A stretch of DNA of 64,000 nt from Marsupella aquatica (Eukaryota; Marchantiophyta): positions 20,646,001-20,710,000 of the forward strand of contig OZ316891.1 in assembly GCA_973895155.1 (NCBI GenBank), in the 5' to 3' direction. The position numbers and the translations under genes are program-made. Under the pieces are notes generated by a model. The model was given only the letters and a program-made list of their open reading frames with translations, was not told the DNA's origin and ran no database searches. Each line of letters starts with the position of its first letter. Positions within the stretch are counted from its first letter, which is position 1. Shown piece after piece: positions 13,208-24,825 of the stretch.

Positions 13208-13700
13208 CACCTCACCTCGTGCGACGTTCTGCTCCTTGAGTCGGGGAAGGAAAGGAAGTGTGAGGGTGATGACGATGACGATGACGGACCACGATAATGA
13301 TGAGACCTTTGATTCGCTCGGAGGCCGGAGGAACGCGCGATCTCAAAAGAAAGATGGCGGATGTTCAGTCCACCACCACTAATAAGAGGTCATCCATCAG
13401 TCGAGCACACCAAAAAGCGCCCGCCCAAACCTACAAAATCGATTTCGGAACAACACTCGCGTTGGATCTGAACCGGCAAACGACCACCGACAGAATGGCG
13501 ACCGCCATGCGACACTGATGCAGCAGAAGTGCACAATCGAGCGCAAAAGTCGCCGATCAATCAAGCAGTCAATCAATCCATCCATCGATCGATCGCTCCT
13601 CGCTCGATCGGACATTGAATGTGAATTCACTCGTCGACCAAAACTGCGTTCCATTCAATGCGTAAACCGGAGAATTGACTCGTGTACAATTCAATTGTCG
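13208..13700. other. GC-richer spacer with GATC-type simple sequence
   Basis: The stretch contains GATGACGATGACGATGACGG at about 13,267-13,286 and runs of ATCAATCAATCCATCCATCG at 13,558-13,590. Short open frames exist on both strands, none resembling a known protein. It separates two arrays and could be a former promoter or 5' end, but nothing supports that directly. Confidence 0.4.
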
Positions 13701-14985
13701 GTCAATTCCTCATCTTCCATTGTCGCAATAATTGAAGCTCGTATGAAGCTCCAGGTTTGCCAAAATGCTCGGACATGCTTTTGCAACCCGGATGGACTAC
13801 CACGAAACTTTCTTCGTTGCTCATATGATGCATGTGATGCACAATTTTTCATCTTCCACTCAGGAAATTGAAGCTTAAATGGACCTCCATGTTTGCCAAA
13901 ATGCTCGGATATGCCTTTGCAACCTGGATGAACTATCAGGAAACTTTCTTTTTTGCTCATGTAATGCACATGACGGTCAGTTTGCCGAAATGCTCGTATA
14001 TGCTTTGCAAACCCGGATGGACTACCATGAACCTTCTTGGTTGCTCATATGATGCATGTGATGCACAATTTCTCATCTTCCACTCAGGAAATTGAAGCTT
14101 AAATGGACCTCCATGTTTGCCAAAATGCTCGGATATGCCTTTACAACCTGGATGAACTATCAGGAAACTTTCTTTTTTGCTCATGTAATGCACATGACGG
14201 TCAGTTTGCCGAAATGCTCGGATATGCTTTGCAAACCCGGATGGACTACCATGAACCTTCTTGGTTGCTCATATGATGCATGTGATGCACAATTTCTCAT
14301 CTTCCACTCAGGGAATTGAAGCTTAAATGGACCTCCATGTTTGCCAAAATACTCGGACATGCTTTTGCAACCTGGATGAAATATCAGGATATTTTCTTTT
14401 TTGCTCATATAATGCATAAGGCGGTCAGTTTCTCATCTTCCAGTGAGGACTTGAAGCCTGGATGGACCTCCACATTTGCCAGAATGCTCAGATATGCTAT
14501 TGCAACCCCTATGGACTACCAAGAAATTTTCTTTTTAGCTCATAAGTGCATATGATGGTCAACTTCTCATCTTCCATTGTGGCAATTGAAGGTTGTATGG
14601 ACCTCTGGGTTTGCCAAAATGCTCGGATATGCTTTGCCAATGCAGATGGACTGCCATTAAACTTTATTTTTCGTTCATATAATGCATATGATGGTCGAAT
14701 TCTCATCTTCCAGTGAGGAAATTGAAGCTTGGATGGATCTCTAGGTTTGCCAAAAGCTGGGATATGCTTTTGCAACCCCAATGGACAACCACTAAACTTT
14801 CTTTTTCTTTCCTATAATGCATATGAGGGTCAATTTCTCATCTTCCAGTGAGTAAATTGAAGCTTGTATGGACCTCCAAGTTTGCCAAAATGCAGGGATA
14901 CACTTTTGCAACCCAGATGGACTATCAAGAAACTTTATCTTTTGCTTGTATAATGCATATGACAGCCAACTTTTCATCTTCCTAG
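13701..14985. repeat. Dimeric minisatellite, about 112-base monomer and 224-base dimer
   Basis: The central copies repeat with an exact period of 224 bases: the segment AAATGGACCTCCATGTTTGC occurs near 13,875, 14,099 and 14,323. Each 224-base unit is made of two related monomers around TTTGCCAAAATGCTCGGATA and ATGCATATGATGGTC. About eleven monomers can be counted, with the outer ones more diverged, as expected for unequal crossing-over. Both strands show 75-90 codon open frames in each copy, but 224 is not a multiple of three, so the frame changes each time. The right end joins directly to the copia gag fragment. Confidence 0.92.
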
Positions 14986-15277
14986 CCTGCTCCTGCATGT
15001 CCTGCCAATCATCATTGTCGACATCATTTGGCTGGTCCTTCAGCAATTTCCCAAGCCCGGTCGCACGGAGTACCCCCTTCACTTGTCGCTCCCACAACAA
15101 GTAGTCCGTGCGGCCATCGTATTTTGTAACCTTAAACTTGGGACCTCCAAGCTTGATTGTCCCCAACCTTTTTCTTGTCACTCGCCGCAATACCGGAGAC
15201 CACAATTCCGCTAGATCTTCTGCTTCCTCCTCTGTTCTCTCCGGTGACTCAATAGAACCCTCCTCCAAGTCACTCAT
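14986..15277 (-). pseudogene. copia gag, N-terminal fragment
   Basis: From the ATG at 15277 the frame runs about 97 codons. It shows the copia gag N-terminal pattern KFKVTKYDGRTDYLLWERQV followed by KGVLRATGLGKLL and DDWQDMQEQA. This corresponds to the gag-polypeptide region (UBN2/DUF4219 type) that packages the element RNA. An acidic leader (EEGSIESPERTEEEAEDL) and a basic patch (RRVTRKR) come first. After EQAR the reading frame enters the minisatellite (KMKSWLSYALY), so the original continuation is lost. No frameshift is seen before that point, which suggests the break is recent compared with other fragments in the window. Confidence 0.85.
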
Positions 15278-15997
15278 GTGAGAAATCAAGAAAAAATGAC
15301 GTTTTTCTTAACTTCTCAAAAAACTCAAAGATTATCATTGCCACGTAGCCCACGAGCCTAGTTTTCCAATGCTTGTCAACAATGAATGTTGATGAATTGC
15401 ACTCGGTGCCGTCACCAAGTCCAACAAGGTAAATGATTTTTCTTAGCCTTCCTCTTCGCATCAAGAGCCAATCCCGGACTCAAAACAATTGTCTTGCCTC
15501 AATCTCTCCGTTGAGTCAAAACACTTGACGCTTCTCCCTCCGAGTCGATTGCAACAACAAGAAACCCCGCTCAGGCAAAAGAAGACTCCATAGCCGGTCA
15601 AAAAATCAGAACGTTGTGACGTACTCGTTACACACTCGGCAACAAACCAGCTACCGAAATGATCAGCTCGTCCCGATCTACAAATGGAGCTATAACATGC
15701 GACACTTCCTTCGCTGTAGAGCTCACACCGTCGAGAAAATAAACTCTGGTCCCTCCTCCGAAAAACCGTCGAACACGAATGTTGCCGACTTTCTTCACAA
15801 AATCCAGAACGACAAAAACTTAGATCTCTCCGCACCACGAGCTCCGTTCAGCGATTTCTTCACATCGTTAGAAAGTCCTTGCCCTGATCTATCCGTTGAG
15901 CCCATAAAATCCAAGTTCCATGCGACGGAACTCCGGGAAATCCACCGACACTCAACGCTAGAAAAAACCGTCACGAACACACGTCACCTCCCAGGCA

Positions 15998-16010
15998 TGC
16001 TCTGATACCA
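15998..16010 (-). other. Primer binding site, initiator tRNA-Met type
   Basis: The minus strand reads TGGTATCAGAGCA, the complement of the 3' end of plant initiator tRNA-Met. It starts two bases inside the LTR end, the normal place for the minus-strand primer site of plant copia elements. Confidence 0.88.
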
Positions 16011-16012
16011 AT

Positions 16013-16469
16013 TGTTGAGTATAGACGATAATCGTAACGGTAAGCACATGACATATCCAACATGCAAGTAGTCGACACAAGAGATACGTGGTTCACCTCC
16101 TTGAGGCTACGTCCACGGGAACACACAAGAGAGCTTTACTGAACTCTAAGCCCGTCGGCTATACCGAGTCTCCACAGTGTAAGCTCTCCCTATCTCTCAA
16201 GTGGCTCCATAACAATGAGCCTTGGTTCTACCTCTCCAAGCACACGTGCCTCTTATGATATAGTGTGCAACTTAGTTAACCTAACCACATTGTTGTACCT
16301 AATCACGTAGTTATACCTAATCACGTAGTTGTATCTAACCACATTGTTGTACCTAATCACGTAGTTGTACCTAACCACGTAGTTATACCAAACCATGTTG
16401 TTATACCAACCCACGTTGTTGTACTAACCACGTCATACCTAACCTAGACATAAGAATAAATACCCAACA
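16013..16469 (-). mobile_element. Copia 5' LTR, 457 bases
   Basis: The minus strand begins TGTTGGGTATTTATTC and ends ACTCAACA, giving TG...CA ends with the inverted pentamer TGTTG/CAACA. The start-side half (16,281-16,436) is an internal minisatellite of 17-18 bases, TAACCACGTAGTTGTACC and variants, about nine copies. No second LTR exists in the window for age estimation. Confidence 0.85.
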
Positions 16470-18185
16470 AACTTTGCTGGTGAAAATGGTCTGGAAATGA
16501 GAAGGTCTAAATGGGTTATTGTCCATGGGGGTTGTATGGTCCACCCGCCCAGTCCACAGGAGCATCATTTTCGCAGAGGGGGTCAATCTTCTATTTCCCT
16601 TGTCCATTTTATTGCGGCGTCCTATAACTACGGTCAGCTTTGCATAAGTGTAAGGGGCTTGTGAAGAATGATATTTATCGCACTTAAAGAGGGTGTTGCA
16701 CTATGCCATAAGAGCATAATCCAATTGGTCTTGCACTCGTACATAAACAACACTAAAGTGACTGCAAGTCCTTGCACTTCTAATATATAAGTGCAAGGCC
16801 TTGGGACAAAGACACATCTTGCACTTGCACAGTTTTGCTATGGCATATTAAGTGCGATCCAATCAATCTGCACTTATACATGAAAAAAACACTATTAAGG
16901 GTGTGTGCAAAAGGCCTTGCACTTCTAATGCATAAGTGGAAGGCCTTGGGAAGAAGATAAGTCTCCATTTGAAGGGCAAGCAAATGAGGCGTTGCAGGTT
17001 TAGGGTTTAAACTGTAGATACTTTGCAATTAATGCTAGCACAAAAGGCTTTGCACTTCTAGATACTTTGCTAGAAGTACAAGCACAACAGTTTTTCAGCT
17101 CTATGTACTTTGCATAGAGATTTTGCACTCTCTGTGCGAAGTTTTCTTGTGTCCCTGTTGGAGAGAGGATGGCTGGTACACGAGCTTATTGAATGGACTA
17201 GTGCAAAATGAAACTCTACGTGAACATTTCCTGCTTATTATAACCAGTTGGACATTGCCTTCGGACGACTTTATATTTACTTTAATCCATGAAGCAACTT
17301 TGACAAATGCTCTATGTTGATCACACTCTCAAGATAATGAAGCTGTGGACGCGATTTTCCACTGGTGACTCAGAACAGAAAATGCTCGCCTGGAGATTCA
17401 GAAAGACAAACTTAGGTGATCCTCGACTGGTGATTCAGATGGACAAACTGATTTCAGCGTGGATCTTGTCTCCACATCAGATCCAGTTCTATACAAAGAA
17501 TCCCCTCTGGAAAATTTCCTAACGAAGGACTTCGGTTAATTATATCACTTTTTAGCCCTACTGCCATTCCCTGTCCCTACTAACTAGAGCGTTGTACAAC
17601 ACTGTGAATGAAGAGCATTCATTTGGTAAGAGTTACACTTGTTGTGACATACTCCTATCCTTCTCCTGAGAAAGGGCCCAGGCCATCCAAGTGGCAGCCT
17701 GGTGCCCTACATAATTCTTGCGGTATCCTGCCATGAACGTTCCAATGTAGACGAGGCAGGTTGAGGTCACAGATGACACTGTTAAACCTGAATTACCACG
17801 TCGTCATTAATTCCTCCTATACTAAAGTGAATTCCGAAACATCGGCTGTACATACGATGGGCTCTTGGGCTTGATTACTAACACATGCTAAGCTCGGCTG
17901 TGCACTGCTTTTGAAGATTGAAAAAGCTTCACGACTACAACACGAACTTTGATAAATCCGTTTTTGTTAGAAGGTCTCCCATGGATTTTCTCACTTTCTG
18001 CACATTCCAGTACAGTTTTCATGTTAGCCTACAGACACGTTCCAACAACAAACCACGACATAGCACCAACAGTCAAAAGCGCATCCTTCCAAAACCCAGC
18101 ACATTACAGCTCCAAACTAACATAATTGCTGACTTTCAAAGATTCAATGCTTTTCTAATAGCATGAGGACAATAAATGAACCAAC
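16470..18185. other. Spacer downstream of HslU with paired TGCACTT hairpin repeats
   Basis: Two copies of a roughly 45-base segment (AGTCCTTGCACTTCTAATAT and AGGCCTTGCACTTCTAATGC) start near 16,766 and 16,911. Each folds on itself: 16,770-16,798 has perfect 10-base arms CCTTGCACTT/AAGTGCAAGG, and 16,913-16,945 has 12-base arms with one mismatch. The HslU terminal exon should lie in 17,000-18,185 but I could not find it. No other coding signal. Confidence 0.55.
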
Positions 18186-21100
18186 CTCTTTGTCAATAAT
18201 GTATTTCTGCCCAGCTCTCTCGGGGGCATGAAAACTTATTTCCTCAACCACTCTCTCAATAACCTGCGAGCATGTCAAATTGAGAGAGTATGAGTTTGGA
18301 ACGTAATCAAACGTCAGCAAGGACGAAATCCTGAACAAAGGATCCGGTGAGCTCCGAGAGAATTTTTTTGTGCAATCAACTGTCATTGCTGACCACACAA
18401 TAATGGCAACTTCAGATCAGTTTAGAAAATTTCAGTTGCTCACGTAAACTTGTGTAAACAATTCTAAACAATGAAGCAGCGCGCGATAATCTTCGATGCT
18501 AGTTCCGTGAGCTTGATTATTGCTCGGCATAAATATGTCAAGCGACCATATTGGTTAACAGACTATCATTGCAAACTTAAGTAGCAAATTGAAGAGGTTA
18601 GCTTGCTACAAAATGGTGATCAAGAACAAAACTCTCGTGTTAAGAACCGACTTACAGTATGTAGCCTTCTTGCACCAATGTTATCAAGATATCTATTCAC
18701 CTGCCAAAGCACGACGAAATATAGAATGAAATTGTTAAGGAAAACAATGTAGTTTTATATGACTTGGCCTGAAAACAGGGTTCACCCTTACGTACAGGTT
18801 TGACGGGAAAGCCACTTCAAGCAACGCAGAATTAGCCTTATCATGACGGTCGATCGACACTTACTTCTGCTGCTACAGATGCGAGTTCATCAATAGCTTC
18901 ATCTGTAAAAACCAAATCAATGTCTTCTGTCTTCATGAGTAGTTGTTGTTGCTTGATCATACTTGTTTCCGGCTCTGTGAGTATTCTGTAGAGATCCTGT
19001 GACACAAGTGACCAAAATAAGCCCACTCATACGAGTTCAAGATAATTCTCACTCCGTGACTACGTATCTTGAAGTGACATTTCAAGCGACTTCCAACTCC
19101 AACTTCAGTTCTCCTGAACTAATAAGTCTCCAGACAATTAGCACATAAAAATGTGACACATACCTCACGAGTAAGGGCCTTCAACTCCACACGGATTGGT
19201 AGTCTTCCTTGCAACTCAGCGAGCATATCACTTGGCTTACAGGAATGGAAGGCACCACTGCAAATGAAGAGTATGTGATCTGTATTTACATTCCCATACT
19301 TGGTACTGACTGTGCTGCATCGGTGAAACAATTGCTGTTAGAGACAAGTCTGTCAAATAACTTAAGATGTGAAACAAAGTTTATTGTTGCAAGTCAGTTT
19401 GATCGGTGAAACTGTGTTTCAGTTGAGAGAAGCGCCAACAAATTCACAAACCTTCCTTCAATTATTGGTAGCAGATCTCTTTGAACACCTTCTGCGCTAG
19501 CGTCGGCACCATGTCGGGAGTCATGGCTCGTTACAATCTTGTCAATTTCGTCAATAAAAACAATCCCATCGGACTCTGCAAGCTGCCAGTGTGGAGCCAC
19601 CGAATTTTTAGGTTAAGCAAAGCTATTAATAAGATCAGTCGTAAGCGGACGGCGTGCAAAAGCAACTCCATCCATTTATATCTCATCCCAGGTGGTTTAG
19701 TCATCGACCTCAATAGCATCCTTGGTAATCGTATCAGAATTGAGATGTTTCTCCATTTCAGTCTCTGTTAGCAGTGGCCTTGCCTCACCAATTGTAATCT
19801 CCCGTCTCTCCATCTTTTGGGACTTCAAAACCCTCTCCATCTAAAAACAAATGAGACGACAGGAGGTTTCAGCGTGAAGAATGAACCATCGCATCATTTG
19901 TTAGGGTTACAAACAAAATTAAAAGATCTGCATCAAGAAAAGAACCTTCGGCAAGCTTGCCCTGCTTGCGACAGTCCCACTGACTTTCACACCTACTCTC
20001 AACACTTCTTGCAATGGCTTAACAATATCACGAAAAAAGGAGATAGGGAATGTGCTGATTCGGAAACAAAGAACTCCAACACTACTTACCCTAAAAATGA
20101 GCTCATTCACTGCAAAGCCACCGCCACCGCCACTGACCATATCCATAGGAAGACGGACCCGACCATCTGGCATGTCCAATTGTATTTTGCGCTTGTCCAT
20201 TGCACCTTCACGGTAAAGCTTTCTAAACATCTCCAGAGTATCTGACACTGGAGCTTCACCCTGACCAGATGAAACGGTGGTGAGGTTAATCTTTAAGCTA
20301 GAACTGGCCCTCAACCAAAGGCTACCCTTCAATCAAAAGATCCCATACTTGTTTACAGTATAAGGAGGCAAGGGAATTCTCACCTCGACAGGGTGTTGTT
20401 CTCCAACAAGACTTTCTAGTATTTTATTTTCCACAGTGCGCTCCACTTCCTTCACTATTCGGGCCCGAGTCTGCAGATTTTATATTTCACTCTATGTCAG
20501 AGAATGACGTCACAAAAGGCCTCTAACTAGGTCAAAATTGTGCAAACTGTTGAGAACAATAATTAACGTCGCAACAGAGGTTCTACGTCTATGAAAACAA
20601 TAGCATCACTGCAGTATCCTGGTGTACAACCTTTTGCCGTTGTAATAGAATAGCATTATCCACTAAATCTCGAATAATTTGATCCACATCACGCCCATGA
20701 AAGCCTACTTCTGTAAATTTCGTGGCCTCCACCTGCAACGTGTAGAAGATGCTAATACTTAAAAGTGAACACGATTAATGAAAGAAGAACAAGATTCAAA
20801 GGATTGACAGCTGATTATTTTTGTAAGCAGACAAAAACTCTGAAGCAAGATGCATATTTCGCCCATTACCATGGAATTGATCTATTCCGGGGTCATGCAA
20901 GAGGAGGGGTGCGGAAAGGCTCTTCCAGTTCCACGGACGGTACCCCAGCCTATAGGGAGGCTCACCCTAATTGCACAGATATGAGGGCCTCGGCTTCAAG
21001 TGTGATCTCTCCAACTTGATTGGATCGTCCTCGAGGTAATGTGAGCTTGAATGCAGCTGGCTATGGAGGCTATCTGTGAATGCTGACAAGGATCATCCCT

Positions 21101-23460
21101 GGCCGCTCAATTCTGGTTCTACATATGAGGGTCGGACATTGAGGAGCCTGCCTATGAGGAAGTTAAGAGAAGAATAGAGGAAAAGGAGTAAGACAGCTGC
21201 AGGACATTGACTGGCAGAACAAGTGTTACCCATAGTTGACAATCGCACCTTCACAAATGGGGCATACGCCAACTTTGCAAGACGCCGAGCGATCTCAGTC
21301 TTCCCGCAACCGGTTGGACCAATCATGAGAATATTCTTTGGTACAATCTCAGCCCGCAGTGCAGTTGGTATGCGATGGCGGCGCCATCTATTCCCTGTGC
21401 AAAGCCAGAAACAAGCATAAGAATGATTGGATTGGGTATCCACTCCTTCACAAATCTCTCAAGCACCACGCGTCAACAAACACGACCACAAGAATGACTG
21501 GATTGGGTATCCACTCCTTTACAAATCTCTGGCACCAAGAGTCAACAAACACGACCACAATAAAACGTCAAGAGTTACAGACATACAGGATTTGCATTCA
21601 AATGGACCATGACAATGCCTACACAGAAAACCCATCATTTACGAGAATGGCTCAGGTCAGACACAAGCACTAGAGACTTCCACTCCAATGTGCAAATTCA
21701 CAATGTGTGTGGTTGTCGATGGGAATTGTCTACTAGGTCATCAAGATATGAAGTATCACATGGTTCCTGAAACCTTGCAACCTTTCACAGAGCCAGAAGG
21801 TTGCAAGGTTGATCATTTGCCATTGTCGATACCGACTGAAAACAAGGACAAATGACCAAGCTGTCATCAGCGCATGTCACAAGAAGGGTTCTACTCATCT
21901 AAATGGTTTTAATAAAGACTAGAAAAGGACGCTACCATTTAGCTCTGATGCTGGATAGTTCTATGGAGACCCCTTTCAATGGTACTAAGCATGGACATCG
22001 AACGAGAAAGTGGCCCAAAACTGATTTGAATTCCCCATTCACGACTCTTCCTCCGAGAAGTAGAATCCATATTCCTCGTCAACCTACTGACATATGTGTA
22101 CAGCAGAGATCTCTGTACGAACAATCACCTACACAACATTTAGCCCACCAGTTGTGGAGTGGATCAGACAAGAGGCAGCAGCAAGGCTGGTGAGCGCATA
22201 CGCAGAGCCACAGCAACAGCGCGTTTGGCTTCAGTTTGTCCGACAATATAGCGGTCCAGCATCTCCACCACTTTTGCAGGAGTCAAGTCCTCTGGTCCAA
22301 GGTCGTCTGCAAACATTGCAACATGGTCAGAGTTGAACCATAAAAGCTGTTACGAGCATCAAGACAGTCATTACGTCTCAAGTACTCTGCCCAAAAAAAT
22401 GCCACAATTGCGTGCAATCAGAAGTTTTTGTGACGGCACCTGCGAGAACTGCATTGGACTGTAGCACTGGATGATCGGTCTCGTCTGAAGAAGCCAACAT
22501 TGTTCCATGTGCTGGACCGGATCTACATATCAAGAGGCAAGGACCCCCATTAGTCAGGGAATACTAACCAGCTAAAAATCGAGCGTTTGCAATCAAACAA
22601 AACCTTCCAGGGTTTTCGAAGGTATGCTCCAACCTCTTTGACTAGATAGAGTCGCATACTCGAGCTAACATTTCTCTCAGTTCAAAACAAGAACACACCT
22701 GACCGTCCCTACCCACGTGATCTGGCTGAAATATGCGTCTCATACCCCAATGCACATATAACTGTCTCACACAAAATTCCAATTCTGGGTAACAGAACTG
22801 GACAAATTTAAGCAGGAAACTGAGCCTCACGTTTGGGACTGCTCAAAATGCCCTCACGGAGAAAGACTAAGTGCCCCCTCGTCAGCATATGTCCCGACCC
22901 TATCCAAACTTTTTCGCGAGATAAAGAATAAGATGAGCTCTGAGACATTAGGACAAAATCTCAAGGAGACCATTATGACTTACTGCTCCAGTCGACCATT
23001 TAACTATCCACTTCAATTACTGTCTCGGTATGGAGACCTAATTATCTAACATTGCGAGGCTCTTCCCCTTAATTCAATCACGATTTTTTTGTCTGATTCA
23101 TCTGGTTGCTAACTTTAGAAACAAACAGCTGCTAACAAATTGCAGTCTCCGCCAGGGCAGAGATTGGATGGACTCCTTGCACCTTTCTTCGACAGCCTTT
23201 TTCAGTCTCGAGACCTCAAACTCTGCTCGTCTATAAACAACAACAGTTGATGCGAAGTAGCGAGCAGAATGAAAGGCTATGCAGGGCAGAGAGAAGGTAG
23301 AGACTGAACAACCGACTCACCCAGAGATGCGTGCAGCAAAGACATGGCGGCAAGAGGGCTGTTGTGGCAGCAGCACGGAAGGGCCCGCGGCGACGCAGTT
23401 CCGGATCCTGGAGATTATGATGGGCGCTCGGCCAGAGAGGAAGTGAAGAACATGTCCCAT
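18186..23460 (-). CDS. hslU: HslU (ClpY) AAA+ unfoldase, mitochondrial type, 3' exon not found
   Basis: Thirteen exons join in frame to 501 codons: 23460-23321, 22522-22440, 22306-22202, 21394-21249, 20732-20631, 20470-20384, 20260-20090, 19840-19709, 19582-19452, 19314-19164, 18996-18865, 18700-18656, 18263-18186. HslU unfolds substrates for the HslV peptidase. The N-terminal 47 residues ([20 protein letters not shown]...) are Arg-rich, lack acids and look like a mitochondrial presequence. Then come [17 protein letters not shown], Walker A GPTGCGKT, pore loop GFHG (GYVG in E. coli), an I domain of about 130 residues, Walker [18 protein letters not shown], the Arg-finger segment [11 protein letters not shown] and sensor-2 IGARRLHT. 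The model stops at IIDKE. The last 20 or so residues, which dock on HslV, should be in a further exon. Reading on into the intron would add only VGSFIVLMLLEKH. Confidence 0.9.
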
Positions 23461-23657
23461 AGTGAGCAAACAACAGCAACAAGGATCGGCAATTCGATCC
23501 GCTTGCTGCACACGAATTCCGTTCGCGTTCTGAACTCCTCCGCCTGTTAATCAATCGAACCGATTCTTCCCTATAGTTGCCTTTCCCAGCTTCTTCGCAG
23601 CACACTCAGAGCTCCTGCCGACCTCCAACTCTTCACCACCGAGAGAGAGAACTTCAC

Positions 23658-23691
<34 letters not shown>

Positions 23692-23765
23692 CAAAAGACT
23701 ACACCTCACATTCAGTCTTGTGACAAAAGGGATGGTTATCGAGAGCTTAACTACACTGCTCGAGT
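23461..23765. promoter_or_regulatory. HslU upstream region with GA repeat
   Basis: The 5' flank of HslU contains (GA)n at about 23,640-23,690. GA-rich tracts are frequent near plant transcription starts. The coding frame is open upstream of the ATG at 23,460 only to a stop near 23,550 and has no earlier ATG, which supports that start. A CGATTCGATC block lies at 23,490-23,500. Confidence 0.35.
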
Positions 23766-23769
23766 CACG

Positions 23770-24215
23770 GCAAATTGCCCATCAAAATGTGGCAGTATAG
23801 GGTCTATTATGTCACTCAAATGGTTATCACGAGCTCATGGCAATATACGGTCTATTATGTCACTCCGAGGGTTAGCACGAGCTCATGGTAATATACGGTT
23901 TATTATGTCACTCCAATGGTTATCACGAGCTCATGGCAATATACGGTCTACTACGTCACTCCAATGGTTATCACGAGCTCAAGACAATATATGATTATGT
24001 CAATCCAATGGTTATGAGTAGCTAATGCTTGTCATGAGCTCATGGCAATGTATGGTGTATATGTCACTCCTATGGTTATGAGGAGCTTATTACACTCCTG
24101 GAGTCCCGGTGATTGCACATCAAAATGTGGCAATATACTGTGTATTATGTCACTTGATTGGTTGTCAGGAGCTTTTTACCCTGCCAGAGCCCCAATAATT
24201 GCATATCAAAATTTG
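23770..24215. repeat. 48-base minisatellite, about seven copies
   Basis: The unit TATGTCACTCCAATGGTTAT plus CACGAGCTCATGGCAATA repeats with a 48-base period from about 23,770 and decays past 24,100. Because 48 is a multiple of three the plus strand reads as a 16-residue repeat (SLQWLSRAHGNIR). The frame breaks after four copies, so translation is unlikely. Confidence 0.88.
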
Positions 24216-24329
24216 ACAATATATAGTGTATTATGTCATTACATAATGTAATAAACTTGATTATTTTGTTTAAATCAGTGAGTGTTAGTCTAAAAACGTA
24301 TTTGGCAGTCGGGTTTTGATATGCAATTA

Positions 24330-24545
24330 CCAGGACGCACACTGCTGGGGGTTACCACCCCCCTCTTTATTGTAGGCTAATTTTTGGCAAATTCATAGTC
24401 CAGATTTTCTCTCCCGGGCACTGGTGGGGTTTACATTGTTGGCTAATTTTGCTAAATAATAGTCTATGTTAGCCCCTCTCACTGGTACTAATGGGGTTTG
24501 TATTGTTGGCTAAATTTGCTAAATTTTATAGTCTATATTAGCCCA
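24330..24545. repeat. Three-copy repeat of about 75 bases
   Basis: Copies around GGGGTTTACATTGTTGGCTA, AATTTTGCTAAATAATAGTC and TATGTTAGCCCCTCTC lie near 24,350, 24,420 and 24,490. The TTGGCTAATTTTGCTAAA and TAGTCTATATTAGCCC blocks look like terminal sequences of a DNA transposon, but no matching inverted end was confirmed. Confidence 0.6.
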
Positions 24546-24580
24546 ATGTGTCTGTGTTGTGGAATATTGTTGATAGTAAC

Positions 24581-24825
24581 TGATGTTGAGTGTACATGTT
24601 GTCAGGCATAAGTGAGATAACCAAGTTCAAACCCTGCGGGAAATTGTTTTTAGCAACCTGATGTCAAGGAGTGTGCAAATTGGGAGAACAGTGTTGGGTT
24701 GGACGTGGAAAAGGTGCATGGTGTCACTTTTAAGTCCATCTCATGGCTAGTAAAAACTGTCACCATAAACTGTCACCCTAAATGAAATTTTGTAGACAGA
24801 CCATGAGGAAGAAAAAGTGACATTA
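24581..24825 (+). mobile_element. SINE-like dispersed repeat, copy 1
   Basis: This segment and 61,921-62,195 share an ordered series of blocks: TGATGTTG, GGCATAAGTGAGAT, TCAAGGAGTGTGCAA, GGTTGG, GAAAAGGTG and AGACCATGAG. Copy 1 contains AAGTTCAAACCC, close to the Pol III B box (GGTTCGANNCC), about 20 bases after GGCATAAGTGAGAT. That suggests, but does not prove, a tRNA-derived SINE. Confidence 0.45.

Larger units (their letters stand above)
14986..16469 (-). mobile_element. Truncated Ty1/copia LTR retrotransposon, 5' end
   Basis: Read on the minus strand, the order is LTR (16469-16013), two bases, primer binding site (16010-15998), a leader of about 720 bases, and the start of gag (15277). 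Everything after about codon 97 of gag is missing: protease, integrase, reverse transcriptase and the 3' LTR are absent, and the sequence passes into the 224-base array. The leader has several open stretches but no clear extra gene. Target-site duplication cannot be checked because the other end is missing. The element cannot move by itself. Confidence 0.88.

Noticed and set aside
18186-23460. HslU as recent bacterial transfer or contamination
   Set aside because: Thirteen exons with proper GT-AG borders and a presequence exclude contamination and argue for an old nuclear gene.
23317-23511. Longer HslU N-terminus starting at 23,511
   Set aside because: That codon is GTG, not ATG; the first in-frame ATG is at 23,460.
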